41,451 bases of DNA. Origin: Chitinophagales bacterium. GTDB lineage: Bacteria > Bacteroidota > Bacteroidia > Chitinophagales > UBA2359. The notes beneath the pieces are model-generated. The model was not told the origin of the DNA, made no database searches, and worked only from the letters and a program-made list of their open reading frames with translations. The stretch spans positions 1 to 41,451 of the forward strand of contig JAHDEE010000034.1 of the NCBI GenBank assembly GCA_020629005.1, in the 5' to 3' direction. Shown here piece after piece: positions 32,689 through 41,451 of the stretch (positions are counted from its first letter, which is position 1; every line of letters begins with the position of its first letter). A program made the position numbers and the translations under genes.

Positions 32689-35442
32689 GTTTCGCTTATT
32701 CATGATCGCTAGCAGGTGCAGCAAGTAGGCAAAGATTGGAGCGGCAATACTAGTGCCTATTACATCAGTCAATGCCAGATAGCCATAGATTGATAAGGTA
32801 GAGCAGCTGATCGCCAATACCAGCAAGGCTGTGATAATGGCAGCATGTTTAAATAAACGTGGGTCAAATGGATAAGAAGATAGTCTTGTCCATTGGAACA
32901 GATTCACCGTGCCTGTTCTGCCATTAGGCGCGCTGACTTGAGCAGACATCACAGTCAGGAACAGGAAGCTAAGTGTCAATAGTGCAAGAGTAATCAAACC
33001 CCATTGCCCCATTGTTGGCACATCTGCAGCTGTGAGATTACAGTTGGCATCACAACTGTTGTCTTCGGACAAAGAACCACCGATGCCGTTGCTAAAGTTG
33101 GCCGTATATCCTATAACCGGTTCATGGTAGAAGCTTACCGTGTACGTTCCTGCTGGACCTTCCGATATTGTCGGTGTTGCGTCAACTCCTCCGGCATCGA
33201 GAACACCCGTAGTACCAAGGTCGAACATCCAGGTTTCACCAGGCTCTGAAGTTATCGTTACTGTTTCATAGAATAGTTCGATGAAACCGTCTGGCTCGTT
33301 ATCAATGTTGTTTGCATTGCTACATGCACAAGGATCATCAATGTCTGAGCTCGGGTCGATTGGCGGGGGAGTGCAATCTCCTGTGGTAGCATCTGCAGAA
33401 ACGGTACAGTTAGCATCCCCGGTGTCTGATACGGTAACCACTACAGAAGTTCCATTTGCATACGGCCCAATCTGTGTGGGGTTTCCATCGCCAATGGCAG
33501 CAACAGTAGCACTACCCTGATCATCTCCAATATCATATGCTGAGCCAGATCCGAAATCGACGGTTACGCTGAGATAAAAATTATCTTCATCACCGTCTTC
33601 ACAAACATCTTCCACAGTCACCGTTGGATTCACACAGGCAGGTGAAGTTTGGCCAAATACGCAGATGTCAAAATTAGGTGTGCTTGTAGCGGTGGAGCTG
33701 TAATTGTAAACTCTAAAGTAGTACGTATCACCAGGATTGAGCAGGCCGGTAGCATCAACTGTTGGTTCAACACCATCATCAGCGCAGGCAATATTGACCA
33801 ATGAGCCACAAGATCCTGAATAGAGCTGCATAACTCCGTCGAACGGATCTGTTAGTGTGATCTCCGCATCTGTACCTCCAGCAACAAAAGAGAACCATAC
33901 GTCATCATTGGCAGTACCGCCTGTGAAACCATCACAAGTTTCATGCGCTATGCCGGAATCAGTTGCGGAGATGATAGAATAACTGCTTGTAGTACAAGTC
34001 TCATTCAATGTGAGGGCAATAGCTCCAGAGCAGTCGTCATTGGAGGGAGCAGAGGAGCAATTTAATGTCAAGCTTTCTGATACTTGCGAACAGTTAATGT
34101 CCGAATCATCTGTCAAAGTTACTATTACATCAGTCAAAGAAGCGTAAGCTCCAAAGTTGTAAGTTCCCGCTGCCGTGATGTCGGTTTGAGCTGCGGTACC
34201 CTGGTTATCTGTGATAGAGTAGGACGCTGCATCTCCCAACGCGGTCAAGTCAACAACAGCTTCAAATATTCCTTCATCAGAGCAATTGGTGTCGAAGGTA
34301 ACGGTTGGTGCTACACAATTGATTGGTGCACCTGATAGGCAGATCGTAAAGTCTGGAGAGGAAGTTGTTCCACTGAAGTAGTAAAAGACACGTACATAGT
34401 AGGTGTCTCCATCAACGACTGCCTCGTCGGTGATTGTTGGGCCAAAGTCAGCACAAGCCTGGGAAACCAGGCTTCCGCATGCGCCGCTGAAAAGCTCCAC
34501 AACACCATCAAAGTCATCTTCAACATCAATCGTTACTGTACTGCCGTTAGCGACGAAGCTAAACCAGACATCATCATTTGCCGTTCCAAGACAATCGTCG
34601 TCAGAGACACCAGAATCAGTGGCTGCTACAATCGTCGAAGAGATCGGTATACATATGGCATTGTGAGACAGTGAGATGGCACCTGAGCAATCATCATTTG
34701 CCGGGGGGGGAGTGCAGTCTGTAGATAAGGTACCTGAGAATTGCGAACAATCTATATCATCAGCATCATTCAAAGTGACCACTACATCTGTGTTGTTGGG
34801 ATATGGCCCAATGCTATAAGAGTCGGCAGAGGTGATACCTGTAATAGCTGCAGAACCCTGATCATCCGAAATGGAGTAAGAGGATGCATCTCCCACTGCG
34901 GAGATATTCACATCAACCTGAAAGTTCTCCTCATCAACACAAGAGGTTTCAAATGTAACTGTAGGAGCAGCACATGCTGCAGGAGCCCCAAAGACACAAG
35001 CGGTCATATCGGGAAAGCTAGTTGAAGTGTAACTGTACACACGGAACAAATAGGTCGCTCCATCTGTCAGGCCAGTCGCTTCAATGCTTTCTGGGTTTCC
35101 TCCATCCGCACAGCCAATGTTGGTGAGGGAGCCGCAAGTTCCTTCATAGAACTGGATAACAGCGTCAAAGTCTGCATCTACAAGAATGGTAGCTTCTGTA
35201 CCGCTTGCGACGAAGGAGAACCAAATGTCGTCGTTTGCTGTACCGGTAAAAATGCCGCATTCCTCAGCGGCCAATCCACTGTCTGTAGCATCTGCAACGG
35301 TTGCAGCTACGCTTTGGCAATTTGTTGTGTGTTCAAGTGTTACAGCAGTAGAACATTCATCTTGTGCGGTTGTACTTACAAAACAACAGAGAGTCAAAGT
35401 CAGCGCCAGAAACGCCGACTTCAAATTGTCGATTTTTTTCAT
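32683..35442 (-). CDS. Large secreted triple-repeat protein with VPTMGQWG (IPTL-CTERM-like) tail
   Basis: The 919-residue protein has a signal peptide (about 1-26) and three homologous modules of about 220 residues (28-248, 249-467, 468-690). Each holds a ANDDVWFSFVA motif, a VEDDFDGVVELFSG-type strand pattern, a TYYVRVY motif and paired cysteines, and each resembles a bacterial pre-peptidase beta-sandwich plus an Ig-like unit. A domain (about 700-800) with EPGETWMF follows, then VPTMGQWG (808-815) and a hydrophobic segment. This is the IPTL-CTERM-type sorting signal recognised by an exosortase (XrtH in other bacteria). Unusually, about 85 more residues with two further hydrophobic segments (about 866-890 and 893-913) follow. 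Confidence 0.88.
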   Translation of the reverse strand: MKKIDNLKSAFLALTLTLCCFVSTTAQDECSTAVTLEHTTNCQSVAATVADATDSGLAAEECGIFTGTANDDIWFSFVASGTEATILVDADFDAVIQFYEGTCGSLTNIGCADGGNPESIEATGLTDGATYLFRVYSYTSTSFPDMTACVFGAPAACAAPTVTFETSCVDEENFQVDVNISAVGDASSYSISDDQGSAAITGITSADSYSIGPYPNNTDVVVTLNDADDIDCSQFSGTLSTDCTPPPANDDCSGAISLSHNAICIPISSTIVAATDSGVSDDDCLGTANDDVWFSFVANGSTVTIDVEDDFDGVVELFSGACGSLVSQACADFGPTITDEAVVDGDTYYVRVFYYFSGTTSSPDFTICLSGAPINCVAPTVTFDTNCSDEGIFEAVVDLTALGDAASYSITDNQGTAAQTDITAAGTYNFGAYASLTDVIVTLTDDSDINCSQVSESLTLNCSSAPSNDDCSGAIALTLNETCTTSSYSIISATDSGIAHETCDGFTGGTANDDVWFSFVAGGTDAEITLTDPFDGVMQLYSGSCGSLVNIACADDGVEPTVDATGLLNPGDTYYFRVYNYSSTATSTPNFDICVFGQTSPACVNPTVTVEDVCEDGDEDNFYLSVTVDFGSGSAYDIGDDQGSATVAAIGDGNPTQIGPYANGTSVVVTVSDTGDANCTVSADATTGDCTPPPIDPSSDIDDPCACSNANNIDNEPDGFIELFYETVTITSEPGETWMFDLGTTGVLDAGGVDATPTISEGPAGTYTVSFYHEPVIGYTANFSNGIGGSLSEDNSCDANCNLTAADVPTMGQWGLITLALLTLSFLFLTVMSAQVSAPNGRTGTVNLFQWTRLSSYPFDPRLFKHAAIITALLVLAISCSTLSIYGYLALTDVIGTSIAAPIFAYLLHLLAIMNKRNN

Positions 35443-35754
35443 GATAGGATAATTTGTGATGTTTAATATACTTTGTTAGGTAGGCAGGCTGACCCCTGCC
35501 ATACTCTTAAAGTTAGCAATTCTGCGGGAAAATAGCAGTATTCGGTCGCGATTGAGACGATTTCGCGATTCAAAGAGCCATTTTGACAATCAATGCACAA
35601 TAGATTCGGCACGATCAAATTTTTCGGGCATATTTTGTTATGGGTTTCAATTTTCCGTGTCTATTTTCAACATTCACTTTAATTGGGCGTGAATCAACTC
35701 TTGATAATTGGGGAATATATTATATATTGAGGGAGATCAGAACGCTTAAGGATT
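35443..35754. other. Intergenic region between divergent surface genes
   Basis: These 312 bp lie between the 919-aa gene and the subtilase. I see no gene. One short hairpin, GGCAGG/CCTGCC, stands at 35481-35500. No TAnnTTTG promoter match was convincing. The subtilase ATG has a TTAAGGA site before it. Confidence 0.6.
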
Positions 35755-37809
35755 ATGGTGAAATATAAATATGGTGGAAAAGGCGGAAAGCAGTTTTCGC
35801 TGAAGGTATCTGAAGACTTGGTTGGCGTGCGACTGAAGAAGCAGAAGACTTTGGAGACTGCAGAATTAGCTGATGAGTCCAAAACCCTGCTTCCAAGGCT
35901 TATGCTGGTTTCTACTTTTTCGGAGGCAAATGTGGCTATTTACCGCTGTGTCGGATCTGATAGTGGTAGTCGAATTCGGGTAAGGAATCAGGCAAGGACG
36001 GTGCTTGGCAGAGATAAGGCCATTCGATTTGCGGGCAGGATTCTAGTGAACGATTTTGGTCAAACTCATCTCTACACCGAAAATGGCTTTATCAAGTTTT
36101 CAGATAGTTTGAAAGTGGTCGATTGTAAGCGAATTTTGAAGGAGGCAGGATTCAAGGTCATGCGCCGAAGCAGGACCTCGAAGAACAGTTTTTTTATCAA
36201 GGGTGCCGAGGATTTGGGCATGCAGGTATTTGAGGATACTTCAAAGCTTTTAGCCCGTCAAGATGTGGAGCTTTGCCATCCGGAACTAATTAGAGAAAGA
36301 AGATTGAAGGCGGCTTATACTCGACAATGGCATTTAAAGAAGTCCAGCTTTCAGGGTAAGACTATCGATGCGCACGTTTCTGCAGAAAAGGCCTGGCAGA
36401 GAAGCAAAGGAAAGGGAGCAACGGTAGCCATTATTGATCACGGTATTGATATTGATCACCCTGAGTTTAGCGGGAGGTCAAAAGTAGTGTCTCCACGCGA
36501 TATAATGGAAAAGACAGATAACCCCAGACCTCAGTTCTTAAATGAGGCACACGGCACTGCCTGCGCGGGTGTCGCCGTGGGAAATGGCCGGCAAAAGGCC
36601 TCCGGAGTAGCTCCGGAAGCTGCTTTGATGCCGATACGATTACTGGCAAATCTCGGCTCCCTGGCCGAGGCGGAAGCCATCGAATGGGCTGTCGATCAAG
36701 GCGCCGATGTGATCTCTTGCAGTTGGGGCCCGGAGGATGGCGATTGGGATCAGGCGGATGATCCTCGTCATATTAAGTTTCAGCCTCTGCCTGACAGCAC
36801 AAGAGAGGCCATTGACTATGCTGTAGAAAAGGGAAGGAATGGAAAGGGATGTATCGTGGTTTGGGCAGCGGGAAATGGTAGGGAAAATGTACAATTTGAC
36901 GGTTATGCCAGCTATGAAAAAGTATTGGCCATAGCTGCATGTAATGATACCGACCGAAGATCGGTCTATAGCGACTTTGGGGAACAAGTATTTTGTTGTT
37001 TTCCAAGTGGCGATCAGGGGTACGCACCTTTCAATCACCCTGCTCCCCTTTCTTCCGGAATTTGGACCACTGATAATCTTGGAGCCTCCGGCTACAACGC
37101 GGGTTCAAACTTTGCAGATGTCAATGTAGGTGATAGCGCCGGATCTTATACCGCAAGGTTTGGTGGCACAAGTAGTGCTACTCCTGGCGTGGCTGGGGTG
37201 ATCGCTCTAATATTGTCGGTCAATCCAGAGCTGAGCGAACAAGAGGTAAGGCAAATTCTAAAGGTATCTTGCGAGAAGATTGATCCTGGCTTTGGTGCCT
37301 ATGATGCACAAGGGCACAGCGTGTACTATGGATATGGCAAGTTGAATGCGGAATTAGCTGTGCTGAATGCGCAGGCTACTGTGGAGAGCCTGCCGGATTT
37401 TCAGGTGAGAGGTCACTTGGGATTCAAACGTCAGGGAGCAAGTCTGTTGCAAGACGGACAAGCGGTCAACAGTGCAAAACGGCGGGACAAATTGATCGGA
37501 ATTTCTCTACAATTGCAGCCTTTCCATCCAGGTTTGAGTATTGATTATCAGCTGATTTACAATCGTATTGGAGCGGGGAGTATTGGCAAAGATGGCTTAT
37601 TTATTAGTCACGATGACAAGCGTCGTAAGGCAGTAGGGATAAGGGTATGGTTGCGAGGTGATTTGAAGGATCAATATTCGGTTCGCTACAAGGTTCGCAA
37701 GAGGCGAGAAAGCAATTGGCTTTCTGCCGCTGATGGGCAAGTGTGTGGAACCGCTTCCGGTCGTGGTGAAGCAATTGTAGGAGTGGAGGTCAGCGTTGCA
37801 AAGCGCTAG
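35755..37809 (+). CDS. Subtilase (S8) serine protease without signal peptide
   Basis: The 684-residue protein has the complete subtilisin triad: Asp228 in AIIDHGID, His266 in EAHGTACAG and Ser473 in GGTSSATPG, with the oxyanion Asn374 in AAGNG. Residues about 90-180 look like an inhibitory propeptide (FIKFSDSL, then SRTSKNSFFIKG and LLARQDVELCHPEL). No signal peptide or type IX tail is visible; residues 550-684 form a C-terminal beta-rich domain ending in IVGVEVSVAKR. It may act in the cytoplasm or leave the cell by another route. An S8 enzyme with a non-secretory N-terminus is not unusual, but the first 85 residues are unassigned. Confidence 0.92.
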   Translation: MVKYKYGGKGGKQFSLKVSEDLVGVRLKKQKTLETAELADESKTLLPRLMLVSTFSEANVAIYRCVGSDSGSRIRVRNQARTVLGRDKAIRFAGRILVNDFGQTHLYTENGFIKFSDSLKVVDCKRILKEAGFKVMRRSRTSKNSFFIKGAEDLGMQVFEDTSKLLARQDVELCHPELIRERRLKAAYTRQWHLKKSSFQGKTIDAHVSAEKAWQRSKGKGATVAIIDHGIDIDHPEFSGRSKVVSPRDIMEKTDNPRPQFLNEAHGTACAGVAVGNGRQKASGVAPEAALMPIRLLANLGSLAEAEAIEWAVDQGADVISCSWGPEDGDWDQADDPRHIKFQPLPDSTREAIDYAVEKGRNGKGCIVVWAAGNGRENVQFDGYASYEKVLAIAACNDTDRRSVYSDFGEQVFCCFPSGDQGYAPFNHPAPLSSGIWTTDNLGASGYNAGSNFADVNVGDSAGSYTARFGGTSSATPGVAGVIALILSVNPELSEQEVRQILKVSCEKIDPGFGAYDAQGHSVYYGYGKLNAELAVLNAQATVESLPDFQVRGHLGFKRQGASLLQDGQAVNSAKRRDKLIGISLQLQPFHPGLSIDYQLIYNRIGAGSIGKDGLFISHDDKRRKAVGIRVWLRGDLKDQYSVRYKVRKRRESNWLSAADGQVCGTASGRGEAIVGVEVSVAKR

Positions 37810-37831
37810 CAGCTCAAGCTCCAGTCTGATT

Positions 37832-37855
37832 GATCTCCAGTCCTTTTTGGAGATG
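37832..37855 (-). terminator. Possible hairpin between subtilase and DUF3089 gene
   Basis: GATCTCCA and TGGAGATG form a 7-bp stem around GTCCTTTT. There is no proper T-run, so termination is uncertain. Confidence 0.3.
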
Positions 37856-37893
37856 TAAAATTCGATTTCTACAATCGAGCCAATTCATTTTGA

Positions 37894-38940
37894 TCACCGT
37901 TGTTTTCCCGTACGGGCTGCAAGGTATGCAGCAACTCTTTGCTGTGCATTCTCTCTGACGTTGTACCAAAACAAATTGTAATCACCTGCATGGTAATTCT
38001 TTGCGGGATACAGTTTTTGACCGAAATGGTCGATCTTGCTGATCCACAGCATGCCGCCATGAACTTGTGCGTCGGCAAATCCCGGCCGAAGTCTTTTGAA
38101 GTCTCTGAATACTCCCCCCTTGTTGAGTGCCCGTTCGGCTTTAGTTTCTTCGGTTGTCCATGTAAGTGGGTTAACAGCAACTTTACCTTTTAGGTAGGAG
38201 TGGTAATCTTTTGGGTAATGATCACTTGCATAGCTGCACCAACCTACAAAACAGTTCGTTTGCTCTGCACTGGTTCCAACAGGGATTTTGGGCAAAGAGT
38301 CGGCTGGAATTGGGATGCCGACCAGATAGGCCACCACCATTTGCTCCAGCAAATCATCCGATTGGCTAACTTCCTCTTTCAAGAGTCTGGCGCAATGTGT
38401 GGTGCCCTGGCTGTGAGAAGCAATGATAAAAGGCCTTCCTTGATTGAAATGATCCAGGTAGTATTGAAAGGCTTGTTTGACATCCTGATAAGCAAGATCA
38501 AGTGCCTGTTTTCCTTTGATCTTATCTTTGCAGTAGTATGCATGTAAATGAGCCTGTCGGTATTTTGGTGCGAATATGCGTCCTGCAGCATTGAATATGG
38601 AGGCTTGATGTCTTATCGTTGTTTTTTGTATTTGTTTGTTGAGTCGGCGGGCATCAAGGGCAGCGTTCCAATCACTTTCGCCTTTTGGTCTTCCCCAATA
38701 GATGGTTGGATGAACAAAGAATACATCGACTGCCGCTTCCGCCTGTTTGTCTTTGAGCTGGCTATCCGGCAGGAGATCGGCAGCGTCTTCTGTCCAAGGT
38801 AAAGCTTGCCAGTGTTTGTCCTGGCTGTAATCTGGAGCTGGGGGAGCATTTTCAAGCGCAAAATCTCGTTGGATATGATAGTGATGGCAAGAGCTGCACA
38901 AAAGCAGCAGGGCGAAGATGATTGGGCAGCGATGAAGCAT
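37894..38940 (-). CDS. DUF3089 alpha/beta-hydrolase lipoprotein
   Basis: The 348-residue protein has a lipoprotein signal peptide (LLLCSSC, Cys18) and the DUF3089 domain. VDVFFVHPTIYWGR near the start, APKYRQAHLHAYY and the nucleophile elbow ASHSQGTTH mark it as an alpha/beta-hydrolase fold. It is probably an esterase or lipase on the periplasmic side. The substrate is unknown. The start ATG at 38940 follows a -7-like element, and repeat copy B lies further upstream. Confidence 0.88.
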   Translation of the reverse strand: MLHRCPIIFALLLLCSSCHHYHIQRDFALENAPPAPDYSQDKHWQALPWTEDAADLLPDSQLKDKQAEAAVDVFFVHPTIYWGRPKGESDWNAALDARRLNKQIQKTTIRHQASIFNAAGRIFAPKYRQAHLHAYYCKDKIKGKQALDLAYQDVKQAFQYYLDHFNQGRPFIIASHSQGTTHCARLLKEEVSQSDDLLEQMVVAYLVGIPIPADSLPKIPVGTSAEQTNCFVGWCSYASDHYPKDYHSYLKGKVAVNPLTWTTEETKAERALNKGGVFRDFKRLRPGFADAQVHGGMLWISKIDHFGQKLYPAKNYHAGDYNLFWYNVRENAQQRVAAYLAARTGKQR

Positions 38941-38977
38941 GATTACTAGTAAATTTTAGGATTGGGTGTTGTATTAC

Positions 38978-39008
38978 CAAAGTTAATGGAGTAGAGGGAA
39001 AAAGGCAA
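38978..39008 (-). promoter_or_regulatory. Candidate promoter of the DUF3089 gene
   Basis: On the minus strand TAACTTTG (38978-38985) fits TAnnTTTG exactly. A TTG (39006-39008) stands 20 bp upstream, one base beyond the usual spacing. The leader would be about 30 nt. Confidence 0.45.
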
Positions 39009-39082
39009 AATACCCCAAGGCCAATCCTCTTGTCGGTACTATCTATTGGCTTCGACAATCATCGAAAACCAAGCACGGAAAA

Positions 39083-39274
39083 CCAAAGGTGCAAAATAGC
39101 CCTGATGGAAGTGTAAATGCAGGTGCCAGGCAGACGACTGAGTGTGCCGGTGCAGGTGGCTGCGACCAAAGGAGCAGACAGCTGAACCGGATACACGAAG
39201 CGGCTGCATGGTACCTGCATTGCAACGGACAGCAGGTAGCCCGGTTCTTGGGTAAGGTCGTTTCGCTCCTAAAA
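39083..39274 (-). repeat. Dispersed 3'-end repeat, copy B
   Basis: On the minus strand it begins TTTTAGGAGCGAAACG directly after the feoB stop and ends CATCAGGGCTATTTTGCAC. A perfect 7-bp stem TACCTGC/GCAGGTA (39232-39238 with 39212-39218) encloses TGTCCGTTGCAAT. Copies B and C are the best-matched pair. Confidence 0.85.
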
Positions 39275-39275
39275 T

Positions 39276-41378
39276 TTACGATAGTATTTGATAGACAAGG
39301 AAGCTTCCAAGGTATGCAACCGCACCCATGAAAATGAACTGCAAGATTGGCCAAAACCAGGAATCAGTTTCACGTTTGACTACAGCGAGGGTGCTCATGC
39401 ATTGCATTGCGAAAACGTAGAAAATCAGTAGTGAGAGTCCGGTGGCCAGCGTGTAGCTTGGTAGTCCCGTACGAGGGTTGGTCTCTTTGGCCATGTGCTC
39501 GCGAAGGCTGAGTTCATCGCTTTCGCCGAGGCTATAGATGGTTCCCATGGTGCCGACGAAGACCTCCCGGGCTGCAAAGGAGGTGATGAGGGCTATGCCC
39601 ATTTTCCAGTCCATGCCGAGGGGGCGTATGAGTGGCTCGATGGTTTTGCCTGCGATGCCGGCGAAAGAGTGTTCTAGTCGATTTGAGGCGATAAGATTCT
39701 CGGTGTCATCCGGTGTGAGATTTAGCTGTTTTGCCTCTGTGATGGCTTTTGTTTCTGCAATGGCCATTTGGTCTCCGTAGCTGAAGTTGGCCATGACCCA
39801 CAGGATGACAGAGATGACCATGATGATGCGGCCTGCTTCCCAAATGAAGGCCCAAACTTTTTGCAGGGTAGTTGTGAGCACGTTTCTCCAAGAGGGCATT
39901 CTGTAGGGGGGGAGTTCCAAAAGGAGAAAGCTTCGTTCGTTCGATTTTAGGATCTTTTTGAAAATCCATGCGGAGATAAGCGCGGCAAGCACACCCAACA
40001 AATAGAGTCCCATGAACACGAGTCCTTGCAGATTGAAGATGCCAATGGTGGTGGCAGGAATGACAAGTGCAATTAGTATTGCATAAACCGGTATTCGGGC
40101 TGAGCAGGAGATAAAGGGAGACACGAGAATGGTGATGAGTCTTTCCTTTTGATTGGAAATGGTTCGTGTGGACATGATGGCCGGGATAGCGCATGCGCCG
40201 CTGGACACCAGGGCAACTATGCTTCTGCCGTTCATGCCAAAACGGGCCATGAGTCCGTCAAAAAGATAGATGGCACGACTCATATATCCCGATTCTTCCA
40301 GTATACCGATCAGGAAGAAGAGTATTGCGATTTGGGGAATGAAAATGAGTACTCCTTCTAGTCCGGAAAGCAAACCATCATTGACAAGACTTAGCAGCCA
40401 GCCTTGTCCCAGCGCGTAACTGCTCCAGCCTTTGAGGGTTGAGAAGATATTTTCGATCATTTCCATTGGAATTCCTGCCCAGGTGAAGATGGACTGGAAT
40501 ACAAATAACATCAGTAGTGCAAAGATGATTGGGCCGGCTATGAAGTGTGTAAGTACGGAATCGGCCTTGTCTGAAAATGTGTCTTGGTTTTTCTGTTTTG
40601 CCTTTCGGAAGGATTTTAGTTTTGGGGCAAACTGGTCAAATCTGCCGAGGGTTTCTTGAACCTGGAGACCTAGTTTATCAATAGTTGATTGCGCTAAATG
40701 TTTGGCAATTGTTTGCTTTTGCGCTGTGTTGATGCCTAAGATCCAATCGTGGTGATGTAAGAGCAGGTTTGACTGATAAGTGGTTTTTCTTGCGAGATCG
40801 TTCTGAAGCTCTGCTGGCAAAAGTGCTGTTCTATTGTCTTGCTGCAGGAAGCTCTGATGGGACAAACCTTCTTCTGGATTTTTTAATACGCGTGCTATAA
40901 TGCTCTTTAGTTGATCCAGATTTTGTTGCATTCTGGCACTAATTTTTAGCACTGGGATGCCTAACCAATCACTCAATGCAGTGCTGTCTATTGCTGATTC
41001 TGGTGCTTCCTCATCAGCCAGATTGAGGGTGAGGATGAGTGGAATTTTGAGGTCAATCAGTTGGGAAAGCAGCAAGAAGTGTTTTTCCAATTGGTGAATG
41101 TTGGCCACATAGACAATTAGATCCGGAAAGGATTCATCAGTGGGGTTGGCCAATGTATTGGCGACGATACGTTCGTCTTGGGCATTTGGGTATAGACTGT
41201 AGGCGCCGGGAAAGTCGATGATCCTTGCTTGCGTCCCTTGTAGGTCGAGAGTTGAAGACTTTCGGTCTACTGTGACACCGGGGAAGTTGCCGACCTTTTG
41301 GTTGAGTCCGGTGAGGGCGTTGAAAAGGGTTGATTTCCCGCTGTTTGGATTGCCGATGAGGCCGATGATGTCAGGCAT
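39276..41378 (-). CDS. feoB: Ferrous iron transporter FeoB
   Basis: The 700-residue protein imports Fe(II). Residues about 1-165 form the G domain with G1 GNPNSGKST, G2 region GNFPGVTVDRKS, G3 DFPGAYSLY and G4-like NLADE. A helical guanine-dissociation-inhibitor region follows. The membrane domain has two Gate (nucleoside-recognition) repeats: ILFFLIGILEESGYMSR, SGACAIPAIMS and SFAAREVFVGTMG. It is somewhat shorter than the E. coli protein (about 770), within the normal range. No feoA is in the window; one could lie to the right. Its upstream region, from about 20 bp before the ATG, is occupied by the inverted-repeat element. Confidence 0.95.
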   Translation of the reverse strand: MPDIIGLIGNPNSGKSTLFNALTGLNQKVGNFPGVTVDRKSSTLDLQGTQARIIDFPGAYSLYPNAQDERIVANTLANPTDESFPDLIVYVANIHQLEKHFLLLSQLIDLKIPLILTLNLADEEAPESAIDSTALSDWLGIPVLKISARMQQNLDQLKSIIARVLKNPEEGLSHQSFLQQDNRTALLPAELQNDLARKTTYQSNLLLHHHDWILGINTAQKQTIAKHLAQSTIDKLGLQVQETLGRFDQFAPKLKSFRKAKQKNQDTFSDKADSVLTHFIAGPIIFALLMLFVFQSIFTWAGIPMEMIENIFSTLKGWSSYALGQGWLLSLVNDGLLSGLEGVLIFIPQIAILFFLIGILEESGYMSRAIYLFDGLMARFGMNGRSIVALVSSGACAIPAIMSTRTISNQKERLITILVSPFISCSARIPVYAILIALVIPATTIGIFNLQGLVFMGLYLLGVLAALISAWIFKKILKSNERSFLLLELPPYRMPSWRNVLTTTLQKVWAFIWEAGRIIMVISVILWVMANFSYGDQMAIAETKAITEAKQLNLTPDDTENLIASNRLEHSFAGIAGKTIEPLIRPLGMDWKMGIALITSFAAREVFVGTMGTIYSLGESDELSLREHMAKETNPRTGLPSYTLATGLSLLIFYVFAMQCMSTLAVVKRETDSWFWPILQFIFMGAVAYLGSFLVYQILS

Positions 41379-41397
41379 AAATTTTGGAGCTTAGCCG

Positions 41398-41451
41398 CTA
41401 GTGCTACGCAAACGAAATTCGCAGCACCTTTAAGGGCTTCTATTTCTGTCA
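41398..41451. mobile_element. Long-inverted-repeat element, second copy (cut by window end)
   Basis: CTAGTGCTACGCAAACGAA to CTTCTATTTCTGTCA matches the left arm of the element at 32519-32688 with about four differences over 54 bp. The rest lies outside the window. It begins 20 bp upstream of the feoB ATG, so the feoB promoter lies in or beyond it. Confidence 0.8.

Overview
The window looks like chromosomal DNA of a Bacteroidota bacterium, most likely from the Saprospiria (Lewinella/Haliscomenobacter-like) branch. The evidence is protein-level. It carries Por-type (type IX) C-terminal sorting tails, a VPTMGQWG (IPTL-CTERM-like) tail, DUF4369-TlpA and DUF3089 lipoproteins, and collagen-like/S74 proteins. 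It has a class I HMG-CoA reductase (mevalonate route), weak Shine-Dalgarno signals and several TAnnTTTG-type -7 promoter motifs. The species call is inference. No tRNA, rRNA, CRISPR array, transposase or prophage module was seen.

Left part (1-10080). A minus-strand cluster encodes a kinase-RapZ fusion, a MurU-like nucleotidyltransferase and a GtrA-family membrane protein, and suggests amino-sugar/cell-wall salvage. It is divergent from the plus-strand HMG-CoA reductase. Then comes a minus-strand run alaS > gatB > TlpA-like lipoprotein. Middle-left (10190-18579): M23 peptidase, two REP-like hairpins, pfkA, a metallo-beta-lactamase-fold hydrolase, ribH, a TPR membrane protein and pdhA. These are followed by the replication/repair pair recF-dciA and a lysine-rich TPR protein.

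Middle (18580-25837). A LuxE-like enzyme and a lipoprotein precede a TetR regulator divergent from an AlkB-type alkane hydroxylase, with two near-identical 28-bp palindromic operators between them. Then come an SGNH-like protein lacking the usual nucleophile serine, a very basic secreted protein with perfect 75-bp tandem repeats, an RlmI-like rRNA methyltransferase and a YkgJ cysteine-cluster protein.

Right part (26370-41451) is rich in surface proteins. A type IX-tailed protein is followed by two tandem collagen-like/S74 proteins whose Gly-X-Y tract is interrupted by a Cys-bracketed double EF-hand-like insert. Next are an FKBP lipoprotein, a type IX-tailed esterase, an ArsC-like protein, a 919-aa triple-repeat protein with a VPTMGQWG tail plus two extra hydrophobic segments, a subtilase, a DUF3089 lipoprotein and FeoB.

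Two non-coding repeat families thread through the window. One (about 170-215 bp, four copies) always starts within about 50 nt of a stop codon, in the same orientation relative to the gene it follows, and may act as an RNA 3' element. The other is a 170-bp long-inverted-repeat (MITE-like) element, with one complete copy and one cut by the window end. The complete copy supplies the stop codon of the 919-aa gene, and the second copy lies about 20 bp upstream of feoB. These repeats are the most novel-looking content.
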